The position numbers and the translations under genes were made by a program. From Pelosinus fermentans (GTDB lineage Bacteria; Bacillota; Negativicutes; DSM-13327): 20,176 nt of DNA. The stretch lies in the NCBI GenBank assembly GCA_002434245.1, contig DJJR01000011.1, positions 1-20,176 on the forward strand. The letters run 5' to 3'. The notes below the pieces were generated by a model, which made no database searches, was not told where the DNA came from, and saw nothing but the letters and a program-made list of their open reading frames with translations. Shown here one piece after another: positions 1 to 7,917 of the stretch. How positions within the stretch are numbered: position 1 is the stretch's first letter; every line of letters begins with the position of its first letter.

Positions 1-23
1 CTCTTCGGCAATCATTACTTTTG

Positions 24-57
24 TGGCACACGACAGGTTCTTTGTCCCATTTAAACC
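24..57. repeat. Dispersed GGGACAGGTTC-type hairpin repeat, degenerate copy 1
   Basis: This stretch matches the better copy at 12977-13014 closely: TGGCACACGACAGGTTC, then TTTGTCCCATTTAAACC. In the intact form GGGACAGG and CTTGTCCC pair across a short loop; here the left arm is mutated (CGACAGG), so the hairpin is weakened. It lies in the non-coding sequence upstream of the MarR gene. Similar intergenic repeats in Firmicutes are often associated with RAYT/Y1 transposases, but no such gene is in this window, so that link is inference. Confidence 0.6.
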
Positions 58-78
58 TGCTAAGTTCAAAGCAATGGG

Positions 79-116
79 GGTTCTCTTGCTTCCAAAATAT
101 AAGAAGCGACAGAACC
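79..116. repeat. Imperfect inverted repeat in the left intergenic region
   Basis: GGTTCT (79-84) and GCTTC (88-92) pair with GAAGC (103-107) and AGAACC (111-116). This gives an 11-bp stem with a 3x3 internal loop and an AT-rich apex. There is no following T-run in either direction that would make a good terminator. It lies 22 bp from the degenerate GGGACAGGTTC repeat and may belong to the same type of intergenic repeat. The rest of 1-171 shows no coding potential that I can support. Confidence 0.45.
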
Positions 117-171
117 GTCATTTGCCCTCCACCTTCTCGTTGGTTCTTTATATTCTTTGTAAAAACATCGC

Positions 172-199
172 TTGACAAATCGTTCACCTAGTGTACAAT
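172..199 (+). promoter_or_regulatory. Sigma-A promoter of the MarR-family gene
   Basis: A perfect -35 box TTGACA (172-177) and a -10 box TACAAT (194-199) are separated by 16 bp. The operator-like sequence at 182-196 fills the spacer and overlaps the -10 box, so a bound protein would block RNA polymerase. Two perfect palindromes follow in the leader: TATGATCATA (199-208) and ATCATGCATGAT (215-226). Confidence 0.75.
182..196. promoter_or_regulatory. Operator-like palindrome, site 1 (variant)
   Basis: The sequence GTTCACCTAGTGTAC is palindromic as GTTCAC/GTGTAC arms around CTA, with one mismatch. Its first eight bases and the preceding ATC are shared with two further sites at 831-845 and 1562-1576. 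It sits inside the promoter of the MarR gene, which fits negative autoregulation, but which protein binds is not shown by the sequence. Confidence 0.6.
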
Positions 200-253
200 A
201 TGATCATAGAGCGCATCATGCATGATACTTTACTAACGACATGAGGTAAAAAA

Positions 254-712
254 ATGACGGAACAAAAAAAAGAAATGCTGGAATCTTTTTTCAGATTGTC
301 AAGGAAATTTTTGGAGGCAATGAAACAACCAAATAAATTTGGCACAGACAGACTCTTATACTCATCAGAAATTCATACCCTCGAAATGATTGGCAAATAT
401 CCAGGCATAACCGTGACCGAACTGGCAGATCGACAAGGTATTTCTAAAAGTGCCCTGCCAAAGATCATCCATAAACTCATCCAAAAAGATCTGGTCTACC
501 GTTATCAGGAAACCAATAATAAAAAAAATATTCTTCTGGAATTGACGGACAAAGGGCGGATTGCCGTTCAACATCATTTCAAATTTCACGAAACCTTTGA
601 CAGCGGCATTATGAAAAAAATTAACTCATTAACGCCAAAAGAATATTTGTTTCTCAGCGATATCCTGCAAGACCTGGAACAGTATATTGACCATATGGAG
701 CAGCAGGAATAA
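254..712 (+). CDS. MarR family transcriptional regulator
   Basis: This is a 152-residue winged-helix regulator of the MarR family, which usually acts as a dimeric repressor that is released by small ligands or oxidation. The winged-helix core spans about residues 35-105: 'GITVTELADRQGISKSALPKI' like helices form the HTH with the recognition helix near SKSALPKIIHKL, followed by the wing (YRYQETNNKKNILLELTDKG) and a C-terminal dimerisation helix ending in LEQYIDHM. Length is typical of the family. The ATG at 254 is preceded by GAGGT, and a clear promoter lies at 172-199. An operator-like palindrome sits in that promoter, and matching sites lie upstream of the Fur-family gene and the efflux operon. 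That makes this protein a good candidate regulator of all three units, but this is inference. A terminator follows at 780-827, so it is probably monocistronic. Confidence 0.9.
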   Translation: MTEQKKEMLESFFRLSRKFLEAMKQPNKFGTDRLLYSSEIHTLEMIGKYPGITVTELADRQGISKSALPKIIHKLIQKDLVYRYQETNNKKNILLELTDKGRIAVQHHFKFHETFDSGIMKKINSLTPKEYLFLSDILQDLEQYIDHMEQQE

Positions 713-779
713 AAAATTCGCTTTATAGTTTACCCTGTTAGCCCATATTGAAATTTAAATAACGAGATGTTTAGCAACA

Positions 780-827
780 AATGCCGGCAAAAATAAGCCT
801 TCTCCACCGGCATTCTTATTATTTTTT
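780..827 (+). terminator. Rho-independent terminator after the MarR gene
   Basis: AATGCCGG (780-787) pairs with CCGGCATT (807-814), and the 3' side continues into a T-rich tail (CTTATTATTTTTT). It lies 67 bp past the MarR stop codon and ends just before the next operator site. Confidence 0.75.
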
Positions 828-830
828 ATC

Positions 831-845
831 GTTCACCTGGTTAAC
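831..845. promoter_or_regulatory. Operator-like palindrome, site 2
   Basis: GTTCACCTGGTTAAC is a 7-1-7 near-palindrome with one mismatched pair, identical to the site at 1562-1576; exact identity between the two covers 827-848 and 1558-1579. It lies 166 bp before the GTG start of the Fur-family gene, just after the MarR terminator. The region 713-1011 holds only the terminator, this site and an AT-rich leader; I could not fix a convincing -35/-10 pair here. Confidence 0.65.
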
Positions 846-1011
846 TTTATTAGATAAATAAAATATTTTGCATTTATAGCCCTTCCTATCCGACTTTCCC
901 AACGACTGATTATCGAAACCAATCATACACTTCACTATTTCTCTAATGCCGAACTGCAACATCTATTTCCCTTTTAGCAAAAAAACAATCTGGAGAAAGG
1001 AAGATTTACTA

Positions 1012-1494
1012 GTGAATACTTCTGAATTACGAGAAAAACTCGATGGTAGATATAAATTGACCCGGCAGAGGGAGCTTATTTTTCACATTCTCAACAGTTA
1101 CGCAAGCCACCATCTTAGTGCCAAAGATATCTATGAAATTGTCCTTGAGCAATATTCGGAAATCGGCCTGCCTACTGTCTACCGAACCTTGGAATTGTTC
1201 AGTACCCTGGCTGTTGTGCAAAAGCTCAATATGGGCGATGGATGCCAGCGTTATGTACTGTACTCACTCCACCATCATCACCTGATTTGTACTGCCTGCG
1301 GTAAGGTTATTGAAATAAAAGGAAGCCTGGCAGAAACATTGGATACCGCTATAAATGCTATGACGGATTTTTCAACTCTAGACTTTCGGCTGTATATATA
1401 TGGATACTGTAAGGATTGTCAATCAAAACGAAACCACTCAAGTCTTCCCCGATCCCCTGATCAGAATACGACGTTACGCAGCAATGTGGTCTGA
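1012..1494 (+). CDS. Fur family metalloregulator (Fur/Zur/PerR type)
   Basis: This is a Fur-superfamily metal- or peroxide-sensing repressor. The N-terminal winged helix contains the recognition segment GLPTVYRTLELF. It is followed by the His-rich hinge HHHHLIC and two CxxC pairs (CTAC in mid-protein, CKDC near the C-terminus) that form the usual structural zinc site. I choose the GTG at 1012 because GGAGAAAGGAAG lies directly upstream at proper spacing and the resulting protein begins MNTSELREKL, as the family does. The ATG at 946 would add 22 residues without a good ribosome binding site. The protein is 160 residues, with a short non-conserved Ser/Pro-rich tail after the last CxxC. HHHHLIC followed by CGK looks most like Fur or Zur, but the metal cannot be decided here. 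An operator-like site at 831-845 suggests shared control with the MarR gene and the efflux operon. Confidence 0.88.
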   Translation: MNTSELREKLDGRYKLTRQRELIFHILNSYASHHLSAKDIYEIVLEQYSEIGLPTVYRTLELFSTLAVVQKLNMGDGCQRYVLYSLHHHHLICTACGKVIEIKGSLAETLDTAINAMTDFSTLDFRLYIYGYCKDCQSKRNHSSLPRSPDQNTTLRSNVV

Positions 1495-1561
1495 TTGGCT
1501 CCAACGACAAGAATATTCTTTACGAAAGCGCGTTCGATAATCCTTATTTTTTCAAACTATC

Positions 1562-1576
1562 GTTCACCTGGTTAAC
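1562..1576. promoter_or_regulatory. Operator-like palindrome, site 3, upstream of the efflux operon
   Basis: GTTCACCTGGTTAAC is identical to site 2, and the flanks are also similar (TTATT/TTTTT-rich before, AATAAAT-like after), which suggests a duplicated promoter segment. It lies about 160 bp before the TetR-like fragment that opens the efflux operon. A weak TTCAAA (1551-1556) could be a -35 box, but the matching -10 is poor. The rest of 1495-1735 shows no gene. Confidence 0.65.
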
Positions 1577-1735
1577 TTTTTTAATAAATGTCTGCTGCTT
1601 CAACCAGGCTTCTCTGCTAACAATTTGTCTTTATATTTTGTTTCAGATCAGTTGAGGATGGTTAGTATCTTTTTTGATATGTCTGACCTGCAATCCATCT
1701 TATTCTACTTATTTTACTAAAGGAGGAAGCTTCCT

Positions 1736-2128
1736 GTGTCGCAGCATGCATCCATGCGTCAGCAACTCTTAACGATAAGCCTGACTGTTCTCTCATTCTC
1801 TCATCGTCCACTTACCGACGAACTTCAGGATTTACTCGCTACATACCGCGAATTGTTCACCGCTTTCAGCCAGAACGCTCTGTTTGATTTAAAACGGCAT
1901 TATCCGGAAGAATGGGGCAGCATCATGGAGCTGCGCGAGAGCCAGTGGCAGAGAATTGCAGCCGCCATTAATTCGGGCATTGCCAGCGGCCAGCTGCGCC
2001 CTGTCGATACCAAGCTAGTGCAAATAACGGCTGGCGGAATGCTTCTCGACCCCTTTTGTCAGGGCTTCCCCTCTCTAGCTGAGTTATTGGACATTCTGCT
2101 GTTTGGCATCGCCCGGCGCGCACCGTAA
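1736..2128 (+). CDS. TetR-type ligand-binding/dimerisation domain lacking the DNA-binding domain
   Basis: This 130-residue protein resembles only the C-terminal, all-helical ligand and dimerisation domain of TetR/AcrR regulators: helices around LQDLLATYRELF and ELRESQWQRIAAAINSGIASGQLRPVD, then a terminal helix LAELLDILLFGIARR. The roughly 50-60 residue N-terminal helix-turn-helix is absent, and I found no remnant of it in the sequence upstream. The GTG start is preceded by a near-perfect AAAGGAGG (1719-1726), so the short form is probably translated. It opens the efflux operon, 44 bp before the adaptor gene, which is where a local TetR repressor is usually found. It may be a decayed repressor, or a protein that still binds ligand or pairs with another TetR protein. 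The family call rests on weak pattern similarity. Confidence 0.6.
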   Translation: MSQHASMRQQLLTISLTVLSFSHRPLTDELQDLLATYRELFTAFSQNALFDLKRHYPEEWGSIMELRESQWQRIAAAINSGIASGQLRPVDTKLVQITAGGMLLDPFCQGFPSLAELLDILLFGIARRAP

Positions 2129-2172
2129 TTCTCTTCCGAAAAAACAGATTATATACGATAAGGAGTGTTTCT

Positions 2173-3291
2173 ATGTTCAACATGCGACTGAATCTCAGCC
2201 AAAAAAAACGTTACTATGCCCTGGCCGCCTTAGCGGTAGGATGCCTACTGGCCGGAGTCATGGCAAAAATACATTTTGCAAAAACAACCAGTAAACCAGA
2301 AAGCCTTCCAGTGGTCCGTACCCAGGTCGTCCAGCCAGTAACTGCAGGGCAGGGTTATAGCTATGCCGGTGAAGTACGCGGCCGCTTGGAAAGCCAGCTG
2401 GCCTTCCAAGTCACCGGTAAGATCATCAAACGCAATGTGCAGCTAGGCAGCGTAGTCAATGCCGGCGATGTGCTAATGCAGATGGATGCGAAAGACATTC
2501 AGCAGACGGTAAGCAGTAATTCTGCTCAGATATATTCCGCCCAATCACAACTTAGGCTGGCGGAAAGCAATTTGAGCCGCTACCGGCAATTACTGGATAG
2601 CGGCGCGATCAGCCGCGCTCAGTATGACCAGTATGTCAATGCCTATGATGCAGCTGCGGCGGCGGTGCAGCAGGCGGGGGCCCAGTATACGCAAGGCGCT
2701 AATCAGCTGGATTACACCTTATTGAAAGCCGATCAAGCAGGAGTTGTCTCCGCAATCACCGCCGAGGCCGGCCAGGTTGTCAGCGCCGGCCAGACGGTTG
2801 TCACCGTTATCCAAGACGGAGAGCAGGAAATCGAAATCAATGTTCCTGAAAACCGGCTGGAAGAACTAAAAGCCGCCGAACAGCTCCACATTACCTTCTG
2901 GGCCTTGCCTAACATGACACTTAACGGCAAGGTGCGAGAAATCGCGCCCATGGCTGACCCGACGACTCGTACCTTCAAAGTGCGCGTCAGCCTGCTCAAT
3001 CCGCCGCCATCTGTCAAACTGGGTATGACGGCCACCGTTTCCTTAGCCGGCGGCGCTGCCCAACCTGCATTTTCCATTCCACTGTCTGCACTCTATCAGA
3101 CTGGCGATACGCCCGCCGTCTGGGTTGTGAACGACAATATTCTGACACTGCGCCCCATCCAAACCGGGCCCTTCGGTAATGGCACTATCCAGGTTCTGGC
3201 TGGACTGCAGCCAGGCGACCTGATTGTCAGCGCCGGCGTTCATAAATTGAAAGAAGGACAGAGGGTAAAAACAACCGGTGATGCCTTGTGA
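2173..3291 (+). CDS. RND efflux periplasmic adaptor subunit (HlyD/AcrA-like membrane fusion protein)
   Basis: This 372-residue adaptor would link the inner-membrane RND pump to the TolC channel across the periplasm. It has a basic N-terminus (KKKR) and one hydrophobic segment at about residues 14-31. LAVGC in that segment is a possible but imperfect lipobox with Cys24, so the protein may be lipid-anchored or held by the uncleaved helix. The lipoyl halves lie around residues 60-90 (VTGKIIKRNVQLGSVVNAGD) and 170-200 (AGVVSAITAEAGQVVSAGQ). Between them is an alpha-hairpin rich in Gln/Ala coiled-coil sequence, and after them come the beta-barrel and membrane-proximal domains. AAGGAG lies 7 bp before the ATG. 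The stop overlaps the next start (GTGA), which implies translational coupling with the pump. Confidence 0.93.
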   Translation: MFNMRLNLSQKKRYYALAALAVGCLLAGVMAKIHFAKTTSKPESLPVVRTQVVQPVTAGQGYSYAGEVRGRLESQLAFQVTGKIIKRNVQLGSVVNAGDVLMQMDAKDIQQTVSSNSAQIYSAQSQLRLAESNLSRYRQLLDSGAISRAQYDQYVNAYDAAAAAVQQAGAQYTQGANQLDYTLLKADQAGVVSAITAEAGQVVSAGQTVVTVIQDGEQEIEINVPENRLEELKAAEQLHITFWALPNMTLNGKVREIAPMADPTTRTFKVRVSLLNPPPSVKLGMTATVSLAGGAAQPAFSIPLSALYQTGDTPAVWVVNDNILTLRPIQTGPFGNGTIQVLAGLQPGDLIVSAGVHKLKEGQRVKTTGDAL

Positions 3292-6200
3292 GCCATTTTA
3301 ACCTTACCGCCTGGTCATTAAACCACAAACAATTCATTTATTTCTTTGTCGTCCTCTTTTTTGTGGCCGGCCTCTTCTCCTATCAGAATGTGGGACGCAT
3401 GGAAGACCCAGATTTCGCCATTAAACAAATGATTGTGAGCGTTGCCTGGTCAGGAGCCACCGCCAGCCAGATGGAAGAGCAGGTTACGGATAAAATTGAA
3501 AAGAAACTGCAGGACTTGCCTGGGCTTGACTATCTGAAAAGTTACTCTACACCGGGACATACGGTGATTTACGTTAATCTCAAAGATCAGGTGCCCGCCA
3601 AGGAGCTTCGGGCCAGATGGGTGGAAGCCCGGAATATGGTGAATGATATCAAAGGAACCTTCCCTGAAGGCGTTTCTGACCCCAGCTTCAATGATCGGTT
3701 CGATGAAGTATATGGCGTGATCTATACGTTGACCGGTGATGGGTATACCTACGAGGAAATGCGGGAAAGAGCCGAAAAAATCCGCCGCATTCTCTTAAGT
3801 GTTCCCAGCGTGAGCAAAGTCCAGCTCCTGGGGGTGCAAACCGAAAAAATCTACATTGAAATCGAAAATAGCAAACTGGCCCGTTTAGGTCTTGATCCGT
3901 CCGTAATTACAGCCGCCTTAAAGGAGCAAAATGCCATGGCCGCCGCCGGCATGCTGGAAACGGTATCAGACAATGCTTACTTACGAATTACCGGGATGTT
4001 TGAAAATCTGGAAGACATCCGCACTACGCCCATTCAGGCTGGTGGCCGCACCTTCCGTCTGGGAGACATAGCCAAGGTGACTCGCGCCTATGCCGAACCA
4101 TCCAACCCGAAAATGTTCTATAACGGTCAGCCGGCCGTCGGCATTTCGCTGGCGATGGAACCCGGCGGCAACATTCTGACACTGGGTAAAAATCTTGATA
4201 GTACTCTCTCCCAAATAAAGCAAGAACTGCCGGCCGGGCTGGAAATCAATCAAACTGTCAATCAGCCGAAAGTTGTGGAATCCTCCATCGGCGAATTTGT
4301 TGAATCCCTGGTCGAAGCGATCGTCATCGTCTTAATCGTAAGCTTTGCCAGTCTGGGTATGCGGTCCGGCGTGGTCGTGGCCCTAACCATTCCTTTGGTC
4401 ATTGCCATTACCTTTACCTTAATGTACCTGACAGGCATCGCCCTGCAGAGCATATCGCTGGGGGCTCTCATCATTGCGCTAGGCTTGTTGGTCGATGATG
4501 CCATCATCGCCACTGAAATGATGATCGTCAAGCTGGAGCAAGGCTGGAGCCGCTTTGACGCTGCTTGTTTTTCCTATACCTCTACCGCCTATCCCCGTTT
4601 GACCGGTGCGTTAATAACCTGCGCGGGCTTTATTCCTATCGGTTTTTCCAAAGGGCTTGCCGCTGACTTTTGCGTCACTCTCTTTTGGGTTATATTCTTC
4701 GCCCTCATTGCTTCCTGGCTGGTTGCCGGAGCAGTCACGCCTTTGCTCGGTTACCAGTTTATTAAAATAAAACCGGCCCAGCAAACAGCCGATGAAAGCA
4801 ATGCGCACCATGACCTTTATGACACCCCGTTTTATCGGCAATTTAAACGCTTGTTACTTTGGTGCATGCGTCACCGCAAAACCGTACTAACAGCTACTGC
4901 CGCCGTATTTATCGGCTCTATCTTTCTCTTGGGATTGGTCAAACAGGAATTTTTTCCTGCTTCCAGCCGTCCGGAGCTCGTCATCCAGCTCAAATTACAG
5001 GAAGGAGCTTCCCTGACCAACACCGAGGAAGTGGCCCGCCAGTTTGCTAAAGAATTGGACGGCGACCCGAATATTTCCTATTACACCTATCATGTAGGTG
5101 AAGGAGCTCCCCGCTTTGTGCTCAGTTTTGAACCAACCTTCAATAAATCGAATTTCGCTGAATTCATTGTAGTGACCAAGGATGTTCAAGCCCGTAATAC
5201 GCTGGCCCAAAAAGCTGAGCAATTATTAAACACCGAATTTACAGGCGTTCGGGGGCATATAAAGTTATTATTCACCGGAACGGGACCCGATTATCCGGTG
5301 ATGCTGCGGGTAAAAGGCCCTAACCATGAAAAAGTTCGTGAAATCGCTGAACAAGTTCGCGCCGTCATGGACGCCCATCCAGCTACACAAAACGTAAACC
5401 TCAACTGGAATGAGAAAAGCAAAGTAATGCACCTGGAGATTGACCAGGCAAAAGCAAAAGCCCTCGGACTCAGTTCCCACGAATTGGCCGCATCCCTCCA
5501 AACCCAGTTGTCTGGAGCACCTATTACCGAATTTCGTGAGCATGATAAAACCGTCAGCATGGTTCTCCGGTTTGCAGAAGCGGACCGTAATAACCCGGAA
5601 CGGCTAAAAGACCTCAACATCCATATCGGCAACGGCAAATATGTCCCGCTTGACCAAATCGCCACCATCCGTTATGACGCCGAAGAAGGCTTAATTTACC
5701 GGCGCGACCTGCTACCCATGATTATGGTACAGGCGGAACTGAATCCCACGTCTAAACTTACCGGCTCGGACGTGACCAAACAAGTATACGGCAGCCTCCA
5801 GGAACTCAGAAGCAGTCTGCCAGCCGGCTATCTCATTGAATTTGACGGTGCAACGGAACGCAGTATTAAAAGCAGCAAGTTCCTGGCGGAACCCATCCCA
5901 GCCATGATGATTATCATTATGATTCTGCTCATGACGCAGCTGCAAAGTATACCGAAAATGCTGTTAACCCTCTTAACAGCGCCGCTTGGTATTATCGGTG
6001 TATCCATCAGTCTCCTCCTCACCGGAAGTCCTATGGGATTTGTGGTTCAATTGGGAATTCTGGCCTTATTCGGTATTATTATGCGCAATGCCGTTATATT
6101 GATGGACCAGATTGAACAATATCTGGTGGCCGGCGACTCGCTATGGGACGCTATTGTGGAAGCGACAATCAGCCGCTTTCGCCCTATTTTGCTAACAGCC

Positions 6201-6413
6201 GCAGCCGCTATCTTAGGCATGATTCCGCTGATTTCCAGTACTTTGTGGGGCTCCATGGCGATTGCCATCGGCGGCGGTTTACTGGGAGCAACCATCTTGA
6301 CTTTGCTGGTGCTGCCGGTTATGTATGCTACCTGGTACAAAGCACAACCAGATGCCGGTACAAAAAACAATTCCTTAAAGGGTGCCGGAAATTCAACATC
6401 TGGAGTAACATGA
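3288..6413 (+). CDS. RND efflux transporter permease (HAE1/AcrB-like)
   Basis: This 1041-residue resistance-nodulation-division pump exports drugs, solvents or metabolites using the proton gradient. It has the standard plan: TM1 near the N-terminus (FIYFFVVLFFVAGLF), a large periplasmic loop, TM2-7, a second periplasmic loop, and TM8-12 ending at about residue 1020. The proton-relay pair is visible as D403-D404 in GLLVDDAIIA. The position of the AcrB TM10 lysine appears to be Arg933 in IIMRNAVIL. The early motif GRMEDPDFAIK resembles the TriC/MexK-like branch of HAE1 rather than AcrB itself, or the heavy-metal CusA branch, from memory of the family. The GTG start overlaps the adaptor stop by 4 bp. 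The substrate cannot be told from the sequence. Confidence 0.95.
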   Translation: MSHFNLTAWSLNHKQFIYFFVVLFFVAGLFSYQNVGRMEDPDFAIKQMIVSVAWSGATASQMEEQVTDKIEKKLQDLPGLDYLKSYSTPGHTVIYVNLKDQVPAKELRARWVEARNMVNDIKGTFPEGVSDPSFNDRFDEVYGVIYTLTGDGYTYEEMRERAEKIRRILLSVPSVSKVQLLGVQTEKIYIEIENSKLARLGLDPSVITAALKEQNAMAAAGMLETVSDNAYLRITGMFENLEDIRTTPIQAGGRTFRLGDIAKVTRAYAEPSNPKMFYNGQPAVGISLAMEPGGNILTLGKNLDSTLSQIKQELPAGLEINQTVNQPKVVESSIGEFVESLVEAIVIVLIVSFASLGMRSGVVVALTIPLVIAITFTLMYLTGIALQSISLGALIIALGLLVDDAIIATEMMIVKLEQGWSRFDAACFSYTSTAYPRLTGALITCAGFIPIGFSKGLAADFCVTLFWVIFFALIASWLVAGAVTPLLGYQFIKIKPAQQTADESNAHHDLYDTPFYRQFKRLLLWCMRHRKTVLTATAAVFIGSIFLLGLVKQEFFPASSRPELVIQLKLQEGASLTNTEEVARQFAKELDGDPNISYYTYHVGEGAPRFVLSFEPTFNKSNFAEFIVVTKDVQARNTLAQKAEQLLNTEFTGVRGHIKLLFTGTGPDYPVMLRVKGPNHEKVREIAEQVRAVMDAHPATQNVNLNWNEKSKVMHLEIDQAKAKALGLSSHELAASLQTQLSGAPITEFREHDKTVSMVLRFAEADRNNPERLKDLNIHIGNGKYVPLDQIATIRYDAEEGLIYRRDLLPMIMVQAELNPTSKLTGSDVTKQVYGSLQELRSSLPAGYLIEFDGATERSIKSSKFLAEPIPAMMIIIMILLMTQLQSIPKMLLTLLTAPLGIIGVSISLLLTGSPMGFVVQLGILALFGIIMRNAVILMDQIEQYLVAGDSLWDAIVEATISRFRPILLTAAAAILGMIPLISSTLWGSMAIAIGGGLLGATILTLLVLPVMYATWYKAQPDAGTKNNSLKGAGNSTSGVT

Positions 6414-6507
6414 AGTAATTACGCAACTACTGGAAGCCAATGATGTCATCGTCATTGGCAGCCAGGGATCGGGAAATTCTTCGAGAAATAATGCAAACGT
6501 AAAATAA
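6412..6507 (+). pseudogene. Possible remnant of a universal stress protein C-terminus
   Basis: Between the RND and TolC genes, a frame without a start codon encodes 31 residues (EVITQLLEANDVIVIGSQGSG, then NSSRNNANVK and a stop). ANDVIVIGSQG resembles the 'aDlIVmGsrG' strand and the GxxG nucleotide loop of universal stress proteins. SRNNANVK could be a deleted version of their usual SRNV...CNVMIVK ending. The downstream G(S/T) of the ATP-binding motif is missing. It has no ribosome binding site and overlaps the pump stop codon. I call it a remnant with low confidence. Confidence 0.35.
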
Positions 6508-6527
6508 TCCAATCGAAAGGAGAAACC

Positions 6528-7823
6528 GTGAAATCACCATTTTTTTTCAGTAATACAGTCGTTGTGGCAGCTACCGCTTTCGTTATATTTTGCCAAACTG
6601 CCCTGGCAGCGCCGCTGGAGCTCTCACTTGATGCGAGTATTGCTCTGACGTATAAGAATAATCCGGCATTACAGATTGTAGAAGCGCGCACAGACCAGAC
6701 CGTCTGGGCGCTGAGGGAGGCTCAGACCAATAAAGCTGTATCCATTGATTATACCCATACGGATATGCGTTCCAATTCTCCACCCACCTGGTCACCCTCT
6801 TCGGCAGCCGTCTCCCCCTATAACTATTTCAGCAACCAGATCATCGCCAGCCTCCCACTCTATACTGGCGGTAAAGCGGAAAACGCAATTGAACAAGCAA
6901 AACTCAGTCACAGGGTGTCTCAGCTTGAAATCACAGCCACCAAACAGCATCTCAAGTTAGAGGCCAGTACAGGCTACTATAATATGCTGCAAAACCAGAC
7001 CCTATTAGAAATCGCCAAACAAACGGTAAATGATTTTAACGCTCATCTTAATCGTGTCCGGCAAATGTTCGATACCGGCGTGGCACCCTGGCATGACGTA
7101 CTGCAAACCAAGGTCCGGCTGGCAAATGCGGAAAATGATTTAGTAAAAGCGCAAAACGATTATGATTTAGCCGTTTACAGCCTAAATAAAACGATGGGCT
7201 TACCCTTACGCAGCGAAATTACGCTGACAGAACCGCTCATCTATCAAGAATATGCTTTGGCTCTTGACGACGTTACCGCCTATGGATTGGCGCATCGTCC
7301 GGAGATGGCAGAGCAGCAGGCGAATATTAAAATAGAAGAAGCACAAATCAAAATTGCCCAAAGCGGACAGCGTCCCAAGGTTATGCTGACCGGGACCATG
7401 GCCTGGGATAATGACGACTTTGCAGGCACGGCGAACAGAGATTGGACCACTATGTTGGTAACCCAATTTAACCTGTTCGACTCCGGCAATACCAAAGCCA
7501 AAATCAGGCAGGCGCAATCAGGCGAGTTGGCCGCACGGAAACAAGCGCAACAAACACAGGATAATATTTTCTTGGAAATTAGCGATGCTTATTTGGGTAT
7601 GAAAGAAGCAGAAAAACGAATAAGCACCAACAAGGTAGCTGTTGAAGAAGCCAGTGTGAATTTTGATATTGCGCAAAGAGCTTATAGTGCCGGTGTCGGT
7701 ACCAATTTAGATGTTATGGATGCCGAACTGGCACTCAACCAGGCAAAAACCAACTATACTAACTCATTATTTGACTATAACATCAGTAAGGCCCGGCTCG
7801 ACAAAGCGATGGGCAGCGAATAA
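6528..7823 (+). CDS. TolC family outer-membrane efflux channel
   Basis: This 431-residue outer-membrane factor would complete the tripartite pump with the adaptor and RND protein. It begins with a signal peptide (hydrophobic VVVAATAFVIF, then a probable cut after ALA before APLELSLDA). Two OEP-type repeats of long helices and strands follow. The first contains SLPLYTGGKAENAIEQA; the second contains the matching TQFNLFDSGNTKAKIRQA. The repeat ends NLDVMDAELALNQAKTNYTNSLFDYNISKARLDKAMG, of which LDVMDAELALNQA is the most typical part. AAAGGAG (6516-6522) lies just before the GTG start. It is 114 bp downstream of the pump gene and probably cotranscribed. An outer-membrane channel is strong evidence that the host is a diderm. 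Confidence 0.94.
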   Translation: MKSPFFFSNTVVVAATAFVIFCQTALAAPLELSLDASIALTYKNNPALQIVEARTDQTVWALREAQTNKAVSIDYTHTDMRSNSPPTWSPSSAAVSPYNYFSNQIIASLPLYTGGKAENAIEQAKLSHRVSQLEITATKQHLKLEASTGYYNMLQNQTLLEIAKQTVNDFNAHLNRVRQMFDTGVAPWHDVLQTKVRLANAENDLVKAQNDYDLAVYSLNKTMGLPLRSEITLTEPLIYQEYALALDDVTAYGLAHRPEMAEQQANIKIEEAQIKIAQSGQRPKVMLTGTMAWDNDDFAGTANRDWTTMLVTQFNLFDSGNTKAKIRQAQSGELAARKQAQQTQDNIFLEISDAYLGMKEAEKRISTNKVAVEEASVNFDIAQRAYSAGVGTNLDVMDAELALNQAKTNYTNSLFDYNISKARLDKAMGSE

Positions 7824-7917
7824 CCCACTAAGAAGATATACTGCCATTGCATGAATAATGTGCTAAATAACATGTATGGATTAAGAATATTGAGAACTGA
7901 AAGGACACTTTACACCC

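Noticed and set aside
946..1011. Longer Fur-family start at the ATG at 946
   Set aside because: No ribosome binding site there; GTG 1012 has one and matches the family's N-terminus.
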